Source: Lingula anatina
Taxonomy: Eukaryota; Brachiopoda; Lingulata; Lingulida; Lingulidae
Assembly (NCBI RefSeq): GCF_001039355.2
Contig: NW_019775569.1
Span: 452,642 to 515,143 of the forward strand
Length of the DNA: 62,502 bases
Reading direction: 5' to 3'
The notes under the pieces were generated by a model. It did not search any database and was not told where the DNA came from. It was given only the letters and a program-made list of their open reading frames with translations. The translations under genes were made by a program, and so were the position numbers. Shown piece by piece: positions 44,365-57,465 of the stretch (positions are counted from its first letter, which is position 1; every line of letters starts with the position of its first letter).

Positions 44365-45720
44365 ACGCTATGTTCAGACACTAAGTACAGATTTTTCCAA
44401 ATTGTCAATGGAATTTCCAAAGGAAATAGTAAAACTTGAAATAAACAATGAATACTATTCTTATGTAAATCAATAAGGTTCATCCTTGACCAATTTCATA
44501 TCTACAGAATTTTTTTTTTATACCAAATATCTAAAATTGTGCTTTTGTCAGCAACCGAAAAGCTGCACATAACTACAAATAAACAAACATGTTGACCATT
44601 ATAGTTGCATTTTTTTAGCAAGTAATAAGTCAAGTGTTTATCAATTTAAATTTATGTTAACAATTAAATATGCCAGGAGATGTCAATCAAATAGACACAC
44701 TTAGGTGATGACTTCACACCCAGACGCAGTTTCTGTACAGAAAAATAAACCCTTACTATCTTTATTTGAATTTGAAAATTTTATTATTAGTGCTGATACT
44801 ACATGAATTTGTGGCCTTAGATAACTCTGGAAACTTTTTAAGTTCCTTTAACCACATCATATTATTTGGACAATTTTACACATTCCATGTGGTGATGAAA
44901 AATATGCATGGCACCTTTCAACTTCAATCTAAATTGTGCCATTCACATATTCTATAACAACTGATAAATTAGGTGTATAAAGCCCATTATGTGGTTTACG
45001 GTAAATGTTACAGTCTTTCTTTACACATATTATTTAAAAAAAAAATTAATAATTACAAGTGCATCTAAAGTAAATGTTTATATGACAAGGTAAGAAAAGA
45101 AATTTTCCCATATAGTTCAGATACTTAAAATAGACATAATGATAGTTGTCATGACCAGCCATGCAAATATAAGTCATGTTGGCTTATCAGAATCACACAT
45201 TTGTCATTGTGTAACAAATACTATGAAGCTACATATGTAATATATGTATTGGTCTTAATTTCCTTTCAACATGTACTCAACAGCATCAAAAAAATAAATA
45301 AAAATACAAGAATATAATAACAACCTAATGTAATGCAAGTTCTTTATATTTATACATATATATGGCTGTATCAAGAAAATGCCACTTCTCCTGGTAGAGT
45401 GCCTTATCGTTACTAAGCATTTTAAAAAGCAATTAAAAGAATACATACCTGACCAGAAGGATGACTCTCATTTGAAATTACTGAACAAGTAGTGAACAGC
45501 ATAAAAATAGACATCACCCACTAATTTGTTAACTTAAATAACTCCATATTTGTGCCTACATATTTAGAATTGTATTACTTTTATCTTTTAAAGAAGCCAG
45601 TTCTACTCCTTTTAAAATAAGTTTGGGTTTGTGTTAACATCATCTCCATATAAATTCAGTATGCAGAAATGTTCCAAATTATAAATGAAGAAACAATTTC
45701 AGAATAATTGTAATTTATAA
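44365..45720. other. No gene recognised
   Basis: AT-rich sequence with only short open frames. Confidence 0.4.
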
Positions 45721-45725
45721 ATATC

Positions 45726-46291
45726 AACAAGGCAGCAAAGTTGTCAAATGGACAGACGTAAGTGTCAAATCTGATATAAGCAAAAACCATATAAGCTAAT
45801 ACAATCTGAAAATAATAAAGAATTAAGAAAGTGCACATTTTTTTGGTAAATTGCAATGCCATATCAAGTAACAATAAAATTACTAACAATTTTTAAATAC
45901 ATGCTGTTACTATGGACTTTCAAAAATTAACAGGGCTTGAGACCCACATGGACTCAAAATCACATCTTGAAGATGCCAATGTGTGAAAAAAAAAATTAAG
46001 ATTCCACAAAAATAATCACTTTAAGAAAAAGAACCCCAAGAAGCTTATAATCAAACATAACTTGAACTTCAGTCCTGTGAATCAATACTGTAAGTTAAAA
46101 AATACAAGAAATATCATTTTTCCAATTGGTTAACGATAATGGATCATGTTCATGTCAATTTTGGTACAACGTGGTTTTCCTACTTTTGTTTAAATAAAGA
46201 AAAAGTGAAGGACCAGGAAAGTGCATGGCAACAATGATGAGAGATGCAGTTGATGGCTAATGTCCAGACACACTTGGTCTGTCCATAAAAA
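45726..46291. mobile_element. HINE/pearl-like repeat, short copy
   Basis: The 5' end is AACAAGGCAGCAAAGTTGTC and the 3' end is a degraded hairpin (TGTCCAGACACACTTGGTCT then GTCCATAAAAAG). Only about 560 bases lie between, so it is internally deleted to roughly two modules. It shows that both ends mark the element. Confidence 0.72.
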
Positions 46292-49200
46292 GTATTTGTA
46301 GAAAGATAAAAGAAACACCCAAAGTTAAAATATGATTTACTAAAACCCTAGGCAAAAAGCCAGCAGTGCAAATCTACAATATGAAAAAAAGTTGCCGCAA
46401 AACACCTGTCATGTAAAATCAACAATGAACATCATATATATTTGTATACAAATCTTAGCTTGGCAAATAAATGCACTTCATAACCACTGGCATCAAAAAA
46501 GCAACTAAAATGTCTACCATCCAAATCATATTGATGCCACTCAATGGTATTGGCTGCTCTGCCTGTGCGCAGCACTTATGGTATACAATTTGACTGTATA
46601 ATACAAGGGTAGTCTAAGTTATATATGCCACATTTGTTACCATACAAATAACAATATACACAAGACCATATTGATAAAATATATACTACAATCAACCGTA
46701 TTAAGCTAAAATATCTACATTTCTCTGCACTTTTAATATACATCTTTACATATTCTGTAAAAGGTTTCCAAGCTCCATCTTAACAATTATCAATGATCTG
46801 TCCATCATGGAAACAAAGTCACTACTAAACAACTTCCATTTTACAAATCTAAATTAAAATAGAATATCTAATAATCTTTTAAATCTATCTCTTAATCAGA
46901 AGCTCTAGTACTGTCAGCAAATTTTATTTACAGATTAAACAGGGCAAAATGCCAGTATCTGACTGACAATATGACCTGCATATAACCCAGAATGAGGGAG
47001 AGAACATTGTTATATTACTTTGGCTGACAAGTCAATGTCCCTACTCCAATCTACTGCTGGCAACCTCACCTCAAAATACTCCTAGCTACCTTGTCACCTT
47101 TAACAAAAATTGATCTCATCGAGGCAGTTCAGGCTGATTTGGTCTGCGATTATCTTATACATAGAATCCTTCTTGGTTGTCAATTATGTAATTCTAGACA
47201 GGAAAAGAAGCCATTAAATTTCATAGCAATGTGAAGGGTATTTATCACAAAACTGAGAGGAAAGAAGATAATCAACTTGAATATATAGCCATGTCTATCA
47301 AGCCATACAAAGATCCCTTCTGTGATACATGCTTGATAACGATAATCTCCTTTTGAGTCACTACCTTATTCAAATTAATATTTAAGCTTTTCTCCATTCC
47401 TAAAAAAAAACTAACTGGGTTGCACATAACTTCTATCAGGAACCACATAATCTCATAAAAGGGATGCCAACATATTTAGGCATTTATCTTGCCACAGTAA
47501 ACACTACCTGGAAAGAAAATATATTTGCTACTTTGCAAGAAGACATGTTTCCCCAATAAACAATAAATCAAACCATATATCAAAATGAAGGTCTCATCCA
47601 GGGTATTTCCAATGTAAGAAAAAAATAATAATCCTAAATTCTATGATCAATGTACAATATTTCTCTGCATCTCGCCTGACAAAATACAACCCAAGACCTT
47701 TTACTATAAAAATTTACAATTCAACAGAAAAACCAGTAAATAGGTTGCCAGAAAAATTAAGGTTTCTATAAACAAGTCAAAGAACATCTGTGTTAGATAT
47801 CTTAAGGAAAAATTAATCATGCACCCTTTCCACATTAAATATATATTTAGTTTTTGCATTGCTCCAGTTGGACTCAAATTGTTGCAACACTGAAATCTGC
47901 GCTGCTTAGTGTGAAAAGGTACATATTATCATAATCTTAAAAAAAAAAAAAATGAAATATGGTTAGAACTTGCTGCTAAGAATTAATATCATTAAAGGGA
48001 AACTGTAGCATATCATTATAACTCAATGCCTGAACTTAGGTGACATTATATACTAGGAAGGTCTTTCATTTCCACACTAGATATGAAAGGTGGTGCATAT
48101 ACAAACAATAATAAACAAAGAAATTCAAAGAAACATTCAATGACACCTAGGCAAGATAAATGGCATAAACCTTATTGAAATTGTAATTTTCATCCTAAAA
48201 GCAGGTATAGCTGGTCTTAAGACAAATCTTTTTCATTAATCAGAATTTATGGTTTTTCTAACCAACCATTATACACATTACTGTATCAGCACAATCTTTG
48301 AACTAATGGTCACCACCAACAGAACAGGGCATGAAGAGCTTTTCTAAATGCAATAATGGATTTCCATATGTACCGAAAGTTAGAATGAGTTTTTTAGCCC
48401 AGCATTTAAATGTTGTAGCACCAGTGAAATGCACTGACTGCTCCCAAACTATGAGCATTTCAAAGACCCAATACTAAAAATGTATTGTTTCTTCAAATTT
48501 GGGGAAACAGAGGTGACGCAAGACTCTGGACCTATTTAACCTTGAAAAACTGACCAAAGATGAAGTCCAAAGTCATATATGAATCCTCTACTTCTGAACT
48601 CCTGTGGCAACTATCCTTTTTTTTCCCTCATTGGTTAGCAAAATATTAGTTGAGTATAGAATACACTGCAAATGTGCAATTAGACCTTTTTTAATTAAAG
48701 CAATCCCTATGACCCTCAGTGCAAATATCAGAATTTCAGACTTGGAACTTGCCATCCCTGTAACGCTGCACACTAACACAGCTTCTGAAAACCAACAGAA
48801 ATTTTGTATCCCCCCCACCCATTTGTCATTCAAAATAGGTCAAAGGTCAAAGACTATGGCTAGATTTTAACTCTCCACAAGACTTTGGACCAACTTCCTG
48901 TTGTTGTTTCTTATATTTTCCTCAGTTATTAGATATTTCATATCTAATTAAAAAAACAACAAAAAAACTTGACAATGGTAAATTTTGACGAGTGCCAGAC
49001 CTGTGAAAATGCACTGAAGGGCCTCAAAATCTAGAAAGTTCAAGTAGTGATGATATGTGACCTATACCATTAGATTGAGCTTGAAGGTCTCTATTGTCTT
49101 TGAGCAGCAACAGCAGCAAGTGAACTAGACTTGCATTGGTTTCACATTTCACTGAAGGTACAAGTAATTAAATATGCTGATTTTAAAACTCACCTGCATT

Positions 49201-51871
49201 TTCACCAAACAAGAACTAGAAAATTTTAAGTTGAACAATAATTTTGCTTGACAGTTAAGGAGTCAAGTAAATAATGATTCATTTCCTGTGAAAAATAAGT
49301 CATCACGATAATTTTCAAAAGAAAAGTAAAACCAAAAAACAGTTTTGCAGCTATGGTGTCAACTTAAGTATCAAACATCACCAGCAATGGCATGGACAGA
49401 CACAGGTAATCAGTATACATACATATATAAATATGCAGTGACTGTATATGTTTCTAAAGGAGCTGAAAAGAATATTATACAGCGCATAAAACTAACCAAG
49501 TTTGGTTAGAAGGAAGGGCATTTATAATACTTATAACCAAGTTAAATGACTTAAAAATATATTCCATCCCTTTCACCTCTGCCCCTTCACTAGTTACATA
49601 CCATATTCCTTTTAAAAAGGCTTGAAATGACTCATGATATAGGAGGTAGGAGGAACGAGTGCAGAAAAATAGCCTATTATCACACCAATTAGGAACTCCC
49701 CATATCAATGACCCACTTTCTTCCCAGAATTATTTTGGGTACAGTTTGGGTAATATAGCTCTTGGTCAACCTTTTCACCACAACCAAAGCCGCGTTCTAC
49801 TCTGCTGTTATTTTAAACACATATACAAACACAAACTAAGTCTCTCAGCAGTAAGCAGACACGACTTTGTAAGAACAGTAATTTCAATGATACATTGTCA
49901 ATCTTACAGAGTAAGACGTTTCATTTGCCCAACTATTGGTTTTCTTTTTTTTTCACTTGTCAAACTGTCATAGTATTTTACACTGCTGCAAAATGCTCAT
50001 AATATTCAAATCACAATTTTAAGAAGTTACACTAGTTATAAATCATAGACATATTTTACCATCCAGTGAACACCTTTCCACATTTGCAGTTGTGTAAAAA
50101 TGATGCAAGTCTTACGGTCTTACTTCTTCCCATAATTGGCAGGCCTGGTACACATCCTGGAAATATGCTGAACATTTTACTCCTACTTTGCTTTAACTTT
50201 TACCCCTTTTACTACAGCCACAGCACTTATAATAATTTTGAGAAGTTTTATAAACCTTATAGAAAAGATATGTCACAATCAATGGGAGAGAAAGGAAGGA
50301 ACCTGTGTGATGAAATTAAACCATGTTAGCAGATGAAAAAAATTAAATGCTCACATCTTTCACTGTTCTTCAGGTTGCGTTCCCTAACACCTGTGTCTCA
50401 CACATGTAAGGTCTCTGTAAGTCCTCATGCAATGGGTCTTTCCTACAGCAACACATATTCAGTGTTGTATTCTAGTGAAATATAACAACACAAAATAATG
50501 GGGAAAGTATATATAGAATAAAACTGCAACTAGTACTAGCTGTAAAAGGGAGTTTTGGTGAGGCAAATGTGTGTAAGGTTATATTTGCTGACAGTTATTG
50601 CCATTATTTCTTATCAGCTGATGTAACACAATCATCTGAACTTACGGATGCTGTATACGACACCTAAACTGATTGCTTGGAGAAATCAATGGATATGACT
50701 TTTTCCCAGTTCATAAAAATGTGACAGCTTAGCATTCAATAAATAAGAATCTCTCCACTTAATTGCCCAATCTACTACATGCTGCTGTTCAGTCCACAGT
50801 ACTAGATATATTTGCCATATGGTTCCAAGCATGTGTTTAGTACACATGCTAGCTAGCATGTTCACACTATCAGTTATCAACTATCCAAAGTGAATTAAAG
50901 CTTCTCTCAGTATGCAGTAACTTATTATCCTTATTATCGTATAATTCCTAACAAACAAGTCAGTTCTCATCTTATCCTCTCGCAAAACCTTGTTGTTTCA
51001 CAAATCAAACCTTCTGTTCTTCAAGCACTTAGTTCATAGTTCTTATGGCATAAAATATAAATAAAAAATATTTACTTCACTTTTAGACCCCATTTCCATT
51101 GACACCATCAGGCTACATAGATCTATCCAACTCTTGAGGGTACTTAACCTGGGGAAAACCAGCTTACCTTAATGACACACCTCCTCCTGCCGTGGTGCTA
51201 AAGACAGAAAAGCTGTTGTTTATAGGAGTAAACTGGTAACTAGTGTCATTTAGCTACGCTGATGGCACTCAGCGAGTGTCCCTGCATAGTTGGATCGATA
51301 TATGTAGACCAAGTGTGTACATGGGAATGGAGTCCAAGACAAGCAGAACAACTCAATCAGCAACAAGGTCCCTAACATGCAATTCATTATATATCACCTC
51401 TCTTACTGGCTAGTCTCATGTTGCTGAATTTTCTTCAAATTTGTAAATTTCATAACAATTGTATTATTTAATTTTAATTAATTTGAAGATTCCATCCCAA
51501 CCTTAGCCAAGCCTTCAGTCTTTGCATTTCCTTCAGTTTTCCTATCATTAATTTTGTTCTATCTATAACAATGATATATGGTAACAGTGTTCTCTCCACA
51601 CACAACAATGGACTGACATAAACCATTTTATCTGATCATGTACAATCTTTTTTTTTCACCTTTTTTTTTCACACTGCAGCTGGCATGACCTCCACTTCAT
51701 AAACCTGATATGATTTTTACCAGAACCATATATACATCACACCTGGCACAGTAATTACTTCTGTTCATTTCACTGTATAAGCTGGTGTGTCAAATACTCC
51801 TTTTGTTTATGTTATCAACAGAAGGAAGGCCGTGCCTACTCCTAAATGCAATAAAACTGCTGATATTCATC
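46292..51871 (-). other. Region 3' of FOXO, repeat-poor; possible long 3' UTR
   Basis: About 5.6 kb directly downstream of the FOXO stop on the minus strand. It contains few of the dispersed repeats that fill the rest of the window; only one degraded core-like unit is visible at about 49,130-49,450. It holds no exon-like open frame that I can support. Minus-strand AATAAA strings exist, for example near 46,925. FOXO transcripts in other animals often have long 3' UTRs, so part of this may be transcribed, but no end could be fixed. Confidence 0.4.
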
Positions 51872-53344
51872 TCACTGGACCAAATTGGTATTAGAGTTTG
51901 GAAAATTCTGCTGAAGTTGATCAAAAGTAAAGTCTAAGTTTCCATCTATGCTAAGTTCCTGTCGTATAACTTGGTCAACATCACATTCTATGCCTTCTGC
52001 TTGCAGGCTATCCAGTGTAAGGTCTATATCATTAGGAAACATTTGCAGTTGCCCACCCATCTGTTGCTGTTGTTGCATGTTCACAGTGTTCACATTAGCA
52101 ACGTTCCCCATGAAATTAGAAGTATTCATTTGCAAGCTGGTAGGAGAGCCCGAGATCCGAGGTACTTGCAACTGTTTGGTCTGTGGCTGTTGCAAGGCCT
52201 GACGCAGCAGAGAATTATCTGTGCCAACAGACAGACCTACTCTGTTCACTGGCGCATGTTGTTGCTGTTGAGACTGTACTGCCCGCTGGAGCTGAGGTGA
52301 ACGCTGGGGTTGCTGTGATGGCTGCTGCTGTTGCTGTACCACATTAAGGCTGTTAGTATTACGGAATGCACTGTGGTTGTTCAGGGTGAAGTCCAGATTT
52401 CGGCCCTGGTTTTGCATGCCTAAACCTGTAGTGGACAACATAGGGTTGTCTCCCATGATGGGCTCTGGTTGATACAAACCCATGGAGGAATTCAATTCAT
52501 CCAAATCCAAGAACTCCCGTGTTTCACTCATCTGACCATTTTGGATGGTAGTGGATATAATATTATGTTGGGGACTGCTGCGCAGTGTCTCTGGATAAGG
52601 TGGGGGTGCTGGGAGGTTGGAGCCAAACTGCAAGTTATTGTAGCCATTACTCTGTTGCGATGTTGGTTGTGGACCAAACTGTCCCAGGGTTTGTCCTACA
52701 TTGTTAAAACTGCTTACATTGGGGACGTTGGTTAATGTGGTGAAAGTGGGAGGCATGGGACTGTTTCGTGATCCACCACCACCATTCATTGCGTCAAACT
52801 GATCTCCAGTGAAGGCAGACATACATGGTGACATATTGCCGGGTTCTAACTTCATCATGTCTGCCATACTGTCAGTAAGTGAGTCAGCAAACCTGTCCTG
52901 TCCACTATTGTTAAAAGGAGCACTTAGATTTGAGGAGCTGCCCATGTCATTCCAAGGTATAGGAGACATGGGAGGAACTTGGTTTTCATGCAAGTCTGGC
53001 TCATACACTGCTGATATGGGTGAGAGGCGACCACAGCTGCTGGCATTAGAACTTGCACGTGGGCGGAAATGCTCGGGACTTAGCTGGTGATGGAGAGGGG
53101 AATCCACCCAGCCATCTGAGGAGGCTGGACTCCCTTCTAAAGCTTGGCGGAGTTGCTCCACCTTTTTCTTCACTCTACCACGTTTCTTTTCATATGCTTT
53201 TGTATCCATGCTAGTTGCCCTCCTGCGTGGGGACTTCCCAGGTTTGGCATCAGGGTTGATAACCCACCAAGAACTCTTGCCTGTGCCTTCATTTTGTATA
53301 CGCATAAAACGACTGTGAAGTGACAAGTTGTGCCGAATAGAATT
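51872..53344 (-). CDS. FOXO: FOXO forkhead transcription factor, large 3' coding exon
   Basis: Insulin/PI3K-Akt-regulated transcription factor. The acceptor TTATCTTTTCAG precedes [20 protein letters not shown], the C-terminal half of the forkhead domain (helix 3 onward). The intron falls at the same place as in vertebrate FOXO1. The exon gives 490 residues. Seen in order: [20 protein letters not shown] (wing region); RRRATS, the second Akt site (Ser45 of this exon); a basic KKRGRVKKK nuclear-localisation stretch (about 53-61); RPRASS, the third Akt site (Ser99), followed by [11 protein letters not shown]; Gln/Ser/Asn-rich middle with poly-Q; and an acidic C-terminal activation region (about 439-480; [19 protein letters not shown], then LDFTFDQLQ). 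The first Akt site and N-terminal forkhead half must be in exon 1, outside the window. No frameshift or internal stop. Confidence 0.95.
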   Translation of the reverse strand, partial: NSIRHNLSLHSRFMRIQNEGTGKSSWWVINPDAKPGKSPRRRATSMDTKAYEKKRGRVKKKVEQLRQALEGSPASSDGWVDSPLHHQLSPEHFRPRASSNASSCGRLSPISAVYEPDLHENQVPPMSPIPWNDMGSSSNLSAPFNNSGQDRFADSLTDSMADMMKLEPGNMSPCMSAFTGDQFDAMNGGGGSRNSPMPPTFTTLTNVPNVSSFNNVGQTLGQFGPQPTSQQSNGYNNLQFGSNLPAPPPYPETLRSSPQHNIISTTIQNGQMSETREFLDLDELNSSMGLYQPEPIMGDNPMLSTTGLGMQNQGRNLDFTLNNHSAFRNTNSLNVVQQQQQPSQQPQRSPQLQRAVQSQQQQHAPVNRVGLSVGTDNSLLRQALQQPQTKQLQVPRISGSPTSLQMNTSNFMGNVANVNTVNMQQQQQMGGQLQMFPNDIDLTLDSLQAEGIECDVDQVIRQELSIDGNLDFTFDQLQQNFPNSNTNLVQ

Positions 53345-53428
53345 CTGAAAAGATAAAATGAAAACAATAAGGAATTGATATGATTATTCCAGTGCTTTTG
53401 ATACAGAATTTTTATCATCTTATACTTG

Positions 53429-53690
53429 AACAAGGCAGCAAAGCTGTCAAATGTACAAAAATAAAGTACAAAAAACAATGACAGTGCACAAAATAATATT
53501 ACATAATGCTAAACAGCATAATCACCATCAATTTTTATCATGTGCTAATGTAAAGTGGACAATCCCAAAAATAGTAGCACAGGACTTTAGGCCTCAAGTG
53601 TAAAAATGAAAAGAAAAAGGCATAACATCCAAGAAAAATGGTCTGTTATAAGAATTTACGCTAGTTGTTCAAATAGTTTGATCCATGCAA
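53429..53690. mobile_element. HINE/pearl-like repeat, 5' fragment next to FOXO exon
   Basis: AACAAGGCAGCAAAGCTGTC at 53,429 followed by ATATTACATAATGC, ACAGCATAATCACCATCAAT and an AGGACTTTAGGCC module. No 3' hairpin follows. It starts only 85 bases from the FOXO exon acceptor. Confidence 0.65.
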
Positions 53691-53699
53691 ACAATCCGA

Positions 53700-55170
53700 C
53701 CAAAAAAAAAATAAAAATAATAATAATAATAAATAAAATAATAAATTATCTTAAATTTTTTTCTGGGTTCAAAAAATTAGAACAAATGTTAAAATCATGC
53801 AACAGAATTTTTTCTTGTTCTGATTGTTTGACCATGTTGTTAGCAAGACTCGGTAAATTTTCAAGCCAGTGAATAGATGCTGCATGCTACCGCCCTTTGT
53901 CAGTTGTTGAGCTTTCAATGGCTCTTGTCAATGACTATAATCAAGGAGAACCTTCAAATTTCTGTTTAGACACCAAATATCAACATTGGGTCAGATATGT
54001 CCTAAAACACCTTCTCGTAGACCATATGGCAGTAAAAAGTTTTGAATAAATAAGTAATTTATTTTCAAATTTGTTTTAAATATGTATGCAAATAGGGACA
54101 AGTCACTGAGGTCAAATACTGCAAGATTTTACATTTACTACAATCATTCCACAGAAATATATGCAGGATCGACCAGCCCAGACTTTTTGGCACCAAATAC
54201 CATGCACTGTCAAAATCTGATGAACATCTATGAGCAGGTCATCTACATGGAAAACTGATTTGTCAACAATAAGGACAACTGATGTCTTCATTATACATAA
54301 ATACAGTTACTTGTATGGCAGAGAAGACAGAGATACATGAAAGGTTGATATTACTTAGCGTAATCTGTGAAGACCTCCATTCCTGTGACCCCCTTCCCCC
54401 CACAATTGGACCGTCTTCATAAACATCTGGATTGCACAAGGTAGGAAGGAGCAGATCAGATCAGACCAGACTATTTTTTTTGTAATTCCTTGATTCTAAC
54501 ATCAAATTATAAATGCATTTGTTTTGTGGACAGTATGGCAATTAAATGCTTAATTTACGTTCAGGTTGTATCAATGGGCGTCTTAATATGCACCCAGACT
54601 TGTGCACAGCTAGTGTATATAAATAAGATCAGAATAGTCACAACAAGATGTGTCTATTGGCACAGGTAGGCTCCTTAGATTGCCTTTTATCAATATGTTT
54701 AACATGATATAATTAATTAGTAATTTAAGGTGACACTGAATTCAGTTTGAGTACCAGTTGGTATTCTATGATAAGGGCAATTGAATTTTCTTTGGAAATG
54801 GGTCTACGCCGAGCAGGCCCTGCGACTAAAAACATTTCCGATCTTAGACTGATAAAAAAATCTAAAATCAGTTGATTTCAGATGATGTATTAAAATTCAA
54901 GAAGGGTAGACATAGATGCTACGCTGGTCATTCAGCTTAATCATATCATATCATATCATATAACTGGTTTGAGTCCACTGATGCTACCAGCTTCAAATGT
55001 AAGTGAATGGGCACTGTTTATAGCACCTGTCTCAGGAAAAAAGGGTCACTCCTCATCTGCCTTATGTATTACGAAGAGCATCATGAAACTTATGGTAGGT
55101 GGGAGAAATAAATAGATGGAAATTATGACATGTCATTTCTTTGAATCTCAGCAAATATTGTACACAGCAA
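53700..55170. other. FOXO intron, nothing recognised
   Basis: AT-rich, with an AAT/AAAT tract (53,702-53,745) and four tandem ATCAT units (about 54,943-54,961). Confidence 0.45.
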
Positions 55171-55174
55171 AATA

Positions 55175-55764
55175 AGATTTAAGCAAAGCTGGCAAATATA
55201 CAGACACCAGACAAGAAACAAGGCAGCAAAAATTCAAAAATAAATAAATATAAAAATAAAAAATAATTGGCATAAATTTAACCTGATCAAGCCAATATTC
55301 TAAAGTAACCTGCTTCTTCACCAAACAAAGCCACTCAGTAAATTTAAAGTAAAACAAATACACTTTGAACAGCAGTTATGTGGCAAACATCACCAAAATT
55401 GTGCAAAAAACCAGAATAATAACCATAAATGTGATCCGATTGTGCCAGTTTTCAAAGCAACCTGCTTCTTTGCCAAATAAAGCCACTCAGTAAATTTAAA
55501 GTATAACAAAAATACAGTTTGGAAGTTATGGAGTGAACGTCACAAAAATTGTGAAAAAAAAAATTACCTTAAATGGAACCCTTTCATGCCCATTTTTAAA
55601 GCAACCTGCCTCTTTGCCAAACAATGCCACTCAGTAAATTTAAAGTAAAACAAAAATATAACTTAGAAGTTATGGTGCAAACGCCAAGTGTCAGACAGCG
55701 ACAGTGACAACAAGAGTGTCTACATGGAGAGAAGGACCTTCCAGTGTCTGTATATAAAAAGAGG
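55175..55764. mobile_element. HINE/pearl-like subfamily with three ~150-base tandem units
   Basis: Three consecutive units at about 55,265, 55,420 and 55,565. Each contains CCTGC(T/C)TCTTTGCCAAA or a close variant, then CACTCAGTAAATTTAAAGTA and TTATG-containing ends. Upstream are degraded 5'-end motifs (GCAAAGCTGGCAAATATACA and GACACCAGACAAGAAACAAG). It ends in GTGTCTACATGG...CAGTGTCTGTATATAAAAAG, comparable to the family's 3' end. Its unit sequence differs from copies 1-3, so this is a related subfamily. A degraded relative lies at 49,130-49,450. Confidence 0.65.
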
Positions 55765-55769
55765 GATGC

Positions 55770-57465
55770 TCTCTGCATGTGCATAGACATTTGTATACCT
55801 GCACTGTGCTACCTGGAGCACTATAGACCTGAAGGGGCAATCTAAATATACTTTTACTAAGTATCTTCCCACACAAAACCTATCTATTATTATTTACACT
55901 AAATGGTAAAATCCATAGTGATCAACTAATTCTATTCACATCTTACCAGTTTCTATGATGGTACACCTTCAACATAAGAAATCACTCATGAGCTAACTGA
56001 TGATTTTACTAATGCTATACTTAAATCCTGGATGACTAGCGGACACGACTAAAATGGTGGACCATTCAATGGGGACCAAATGTGATTTGATTCCTTATGT
56101 AGGTCAGGTTAAAAGCATATGACACCTGGTACCCACATAGACTAAAAATGGCTGAGCAGTACCCTGGGAAGTACATTCAGGTCATCTGGGGCTCAAATTC
56201 TTATATAAAGCTTTTCTATCTATTACATTTAGCACCACATACAGAGTGATCTATAGTTCTGCACCTCACCAATGTATCACATGTAGATCCATGCCACTAA
56301 CAGGTACATAGTGCTTCTTACATTCCCACTTCACAAATTGCAAAACATCTACATTACCTGCATATCATTCATCATTACTCAAAGTGCAAATAAAGAATGA
56401 ATAAAAAGATCTCTATCATCTCAGTTCATTATTTCAATATCATAAATAAAGTAAATATGTACATTTAAAAATTAAAAGTTTCAAATATAACTGAATTTTC
56501 TCTAATCGGAATGTGAATCCATATTTCACATTTTATTCATCATGCAATTCCCCATCACAGATTGTGCAGCCATTTGGATGATAAATGGTGACCTGCTGCA
56601 TGGAAATTAGATTAAAGCAGTCATGAACTAGAATATCAGGAATGATACTTGTCAGCATGTGTGCAATATTGAAGGAAATGCACTTTTATTTTCTTAGATG
56701 TATGGACTAATGCTGTGCATGTTACATCAAATTTATACCCATGGCACTGTGAACTATGTATTCCTCTTGCAGAAATAGTATTATGTATACCAAAATAGTG
56801 ACAGCCTGGTGCAATATTATAAACATCATAGCTTGGAAGTTGAACCCCTGGGTTATGATCATATATTTTGCCTGCATTCCATTTCTGAATCACTGTAGCA
56901 TGGAATGTAACAGCACTAGTAGCTGCTCAAACCAGATAAGAACCTGTTTTATGCAGCAAGTCAGACATACATGGACAAATTGTTCGGTTCCAGACTGTGG
57001 TAACCTTTTTTGATGAAAAATTATCAACATTTCAGATAAATAATTTTGGAATTAAAAATACATTTCTACAAAGCATTTGTGGTGCTTTAACTACACAGAA
57101 TAGAACTATGTTGTAATCTCCTTTTCAATTTTGTTGCTAAAATTTACATAACAATGTTCCAAGAATTTTTGACTTAATAAAGTATAGATCTGTAAAATTC
57201 ACCATTTCCCCATCGAAAAGATCCGAGTCTTGAGATTTAGTAACATGGGTACTCCCAAGCCGAAAATGTGGGCACATCAGCAAAAATGTAGGAACAACCT
57301 AGAAATTGTTGGGAGCAGCACTGAAAGCCTTGCCCATGGAAAGTTATTAATAAATGTGTAACAACCTAGTATGCCCTTAGAACACCTTGAATCATCTGAT
57401 TTGGTAAATAAGCGATAAATATTTTATTAACAAACCAAAAAACCTGACAGAAAAAAATTGCCAGC
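55770..57465. other. FOXO intron, nothing recognised
   Basis: No bounded repeat or exon. Overlapping open frames near 56,636-57,013 have no motif. Confidence 0.4.
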
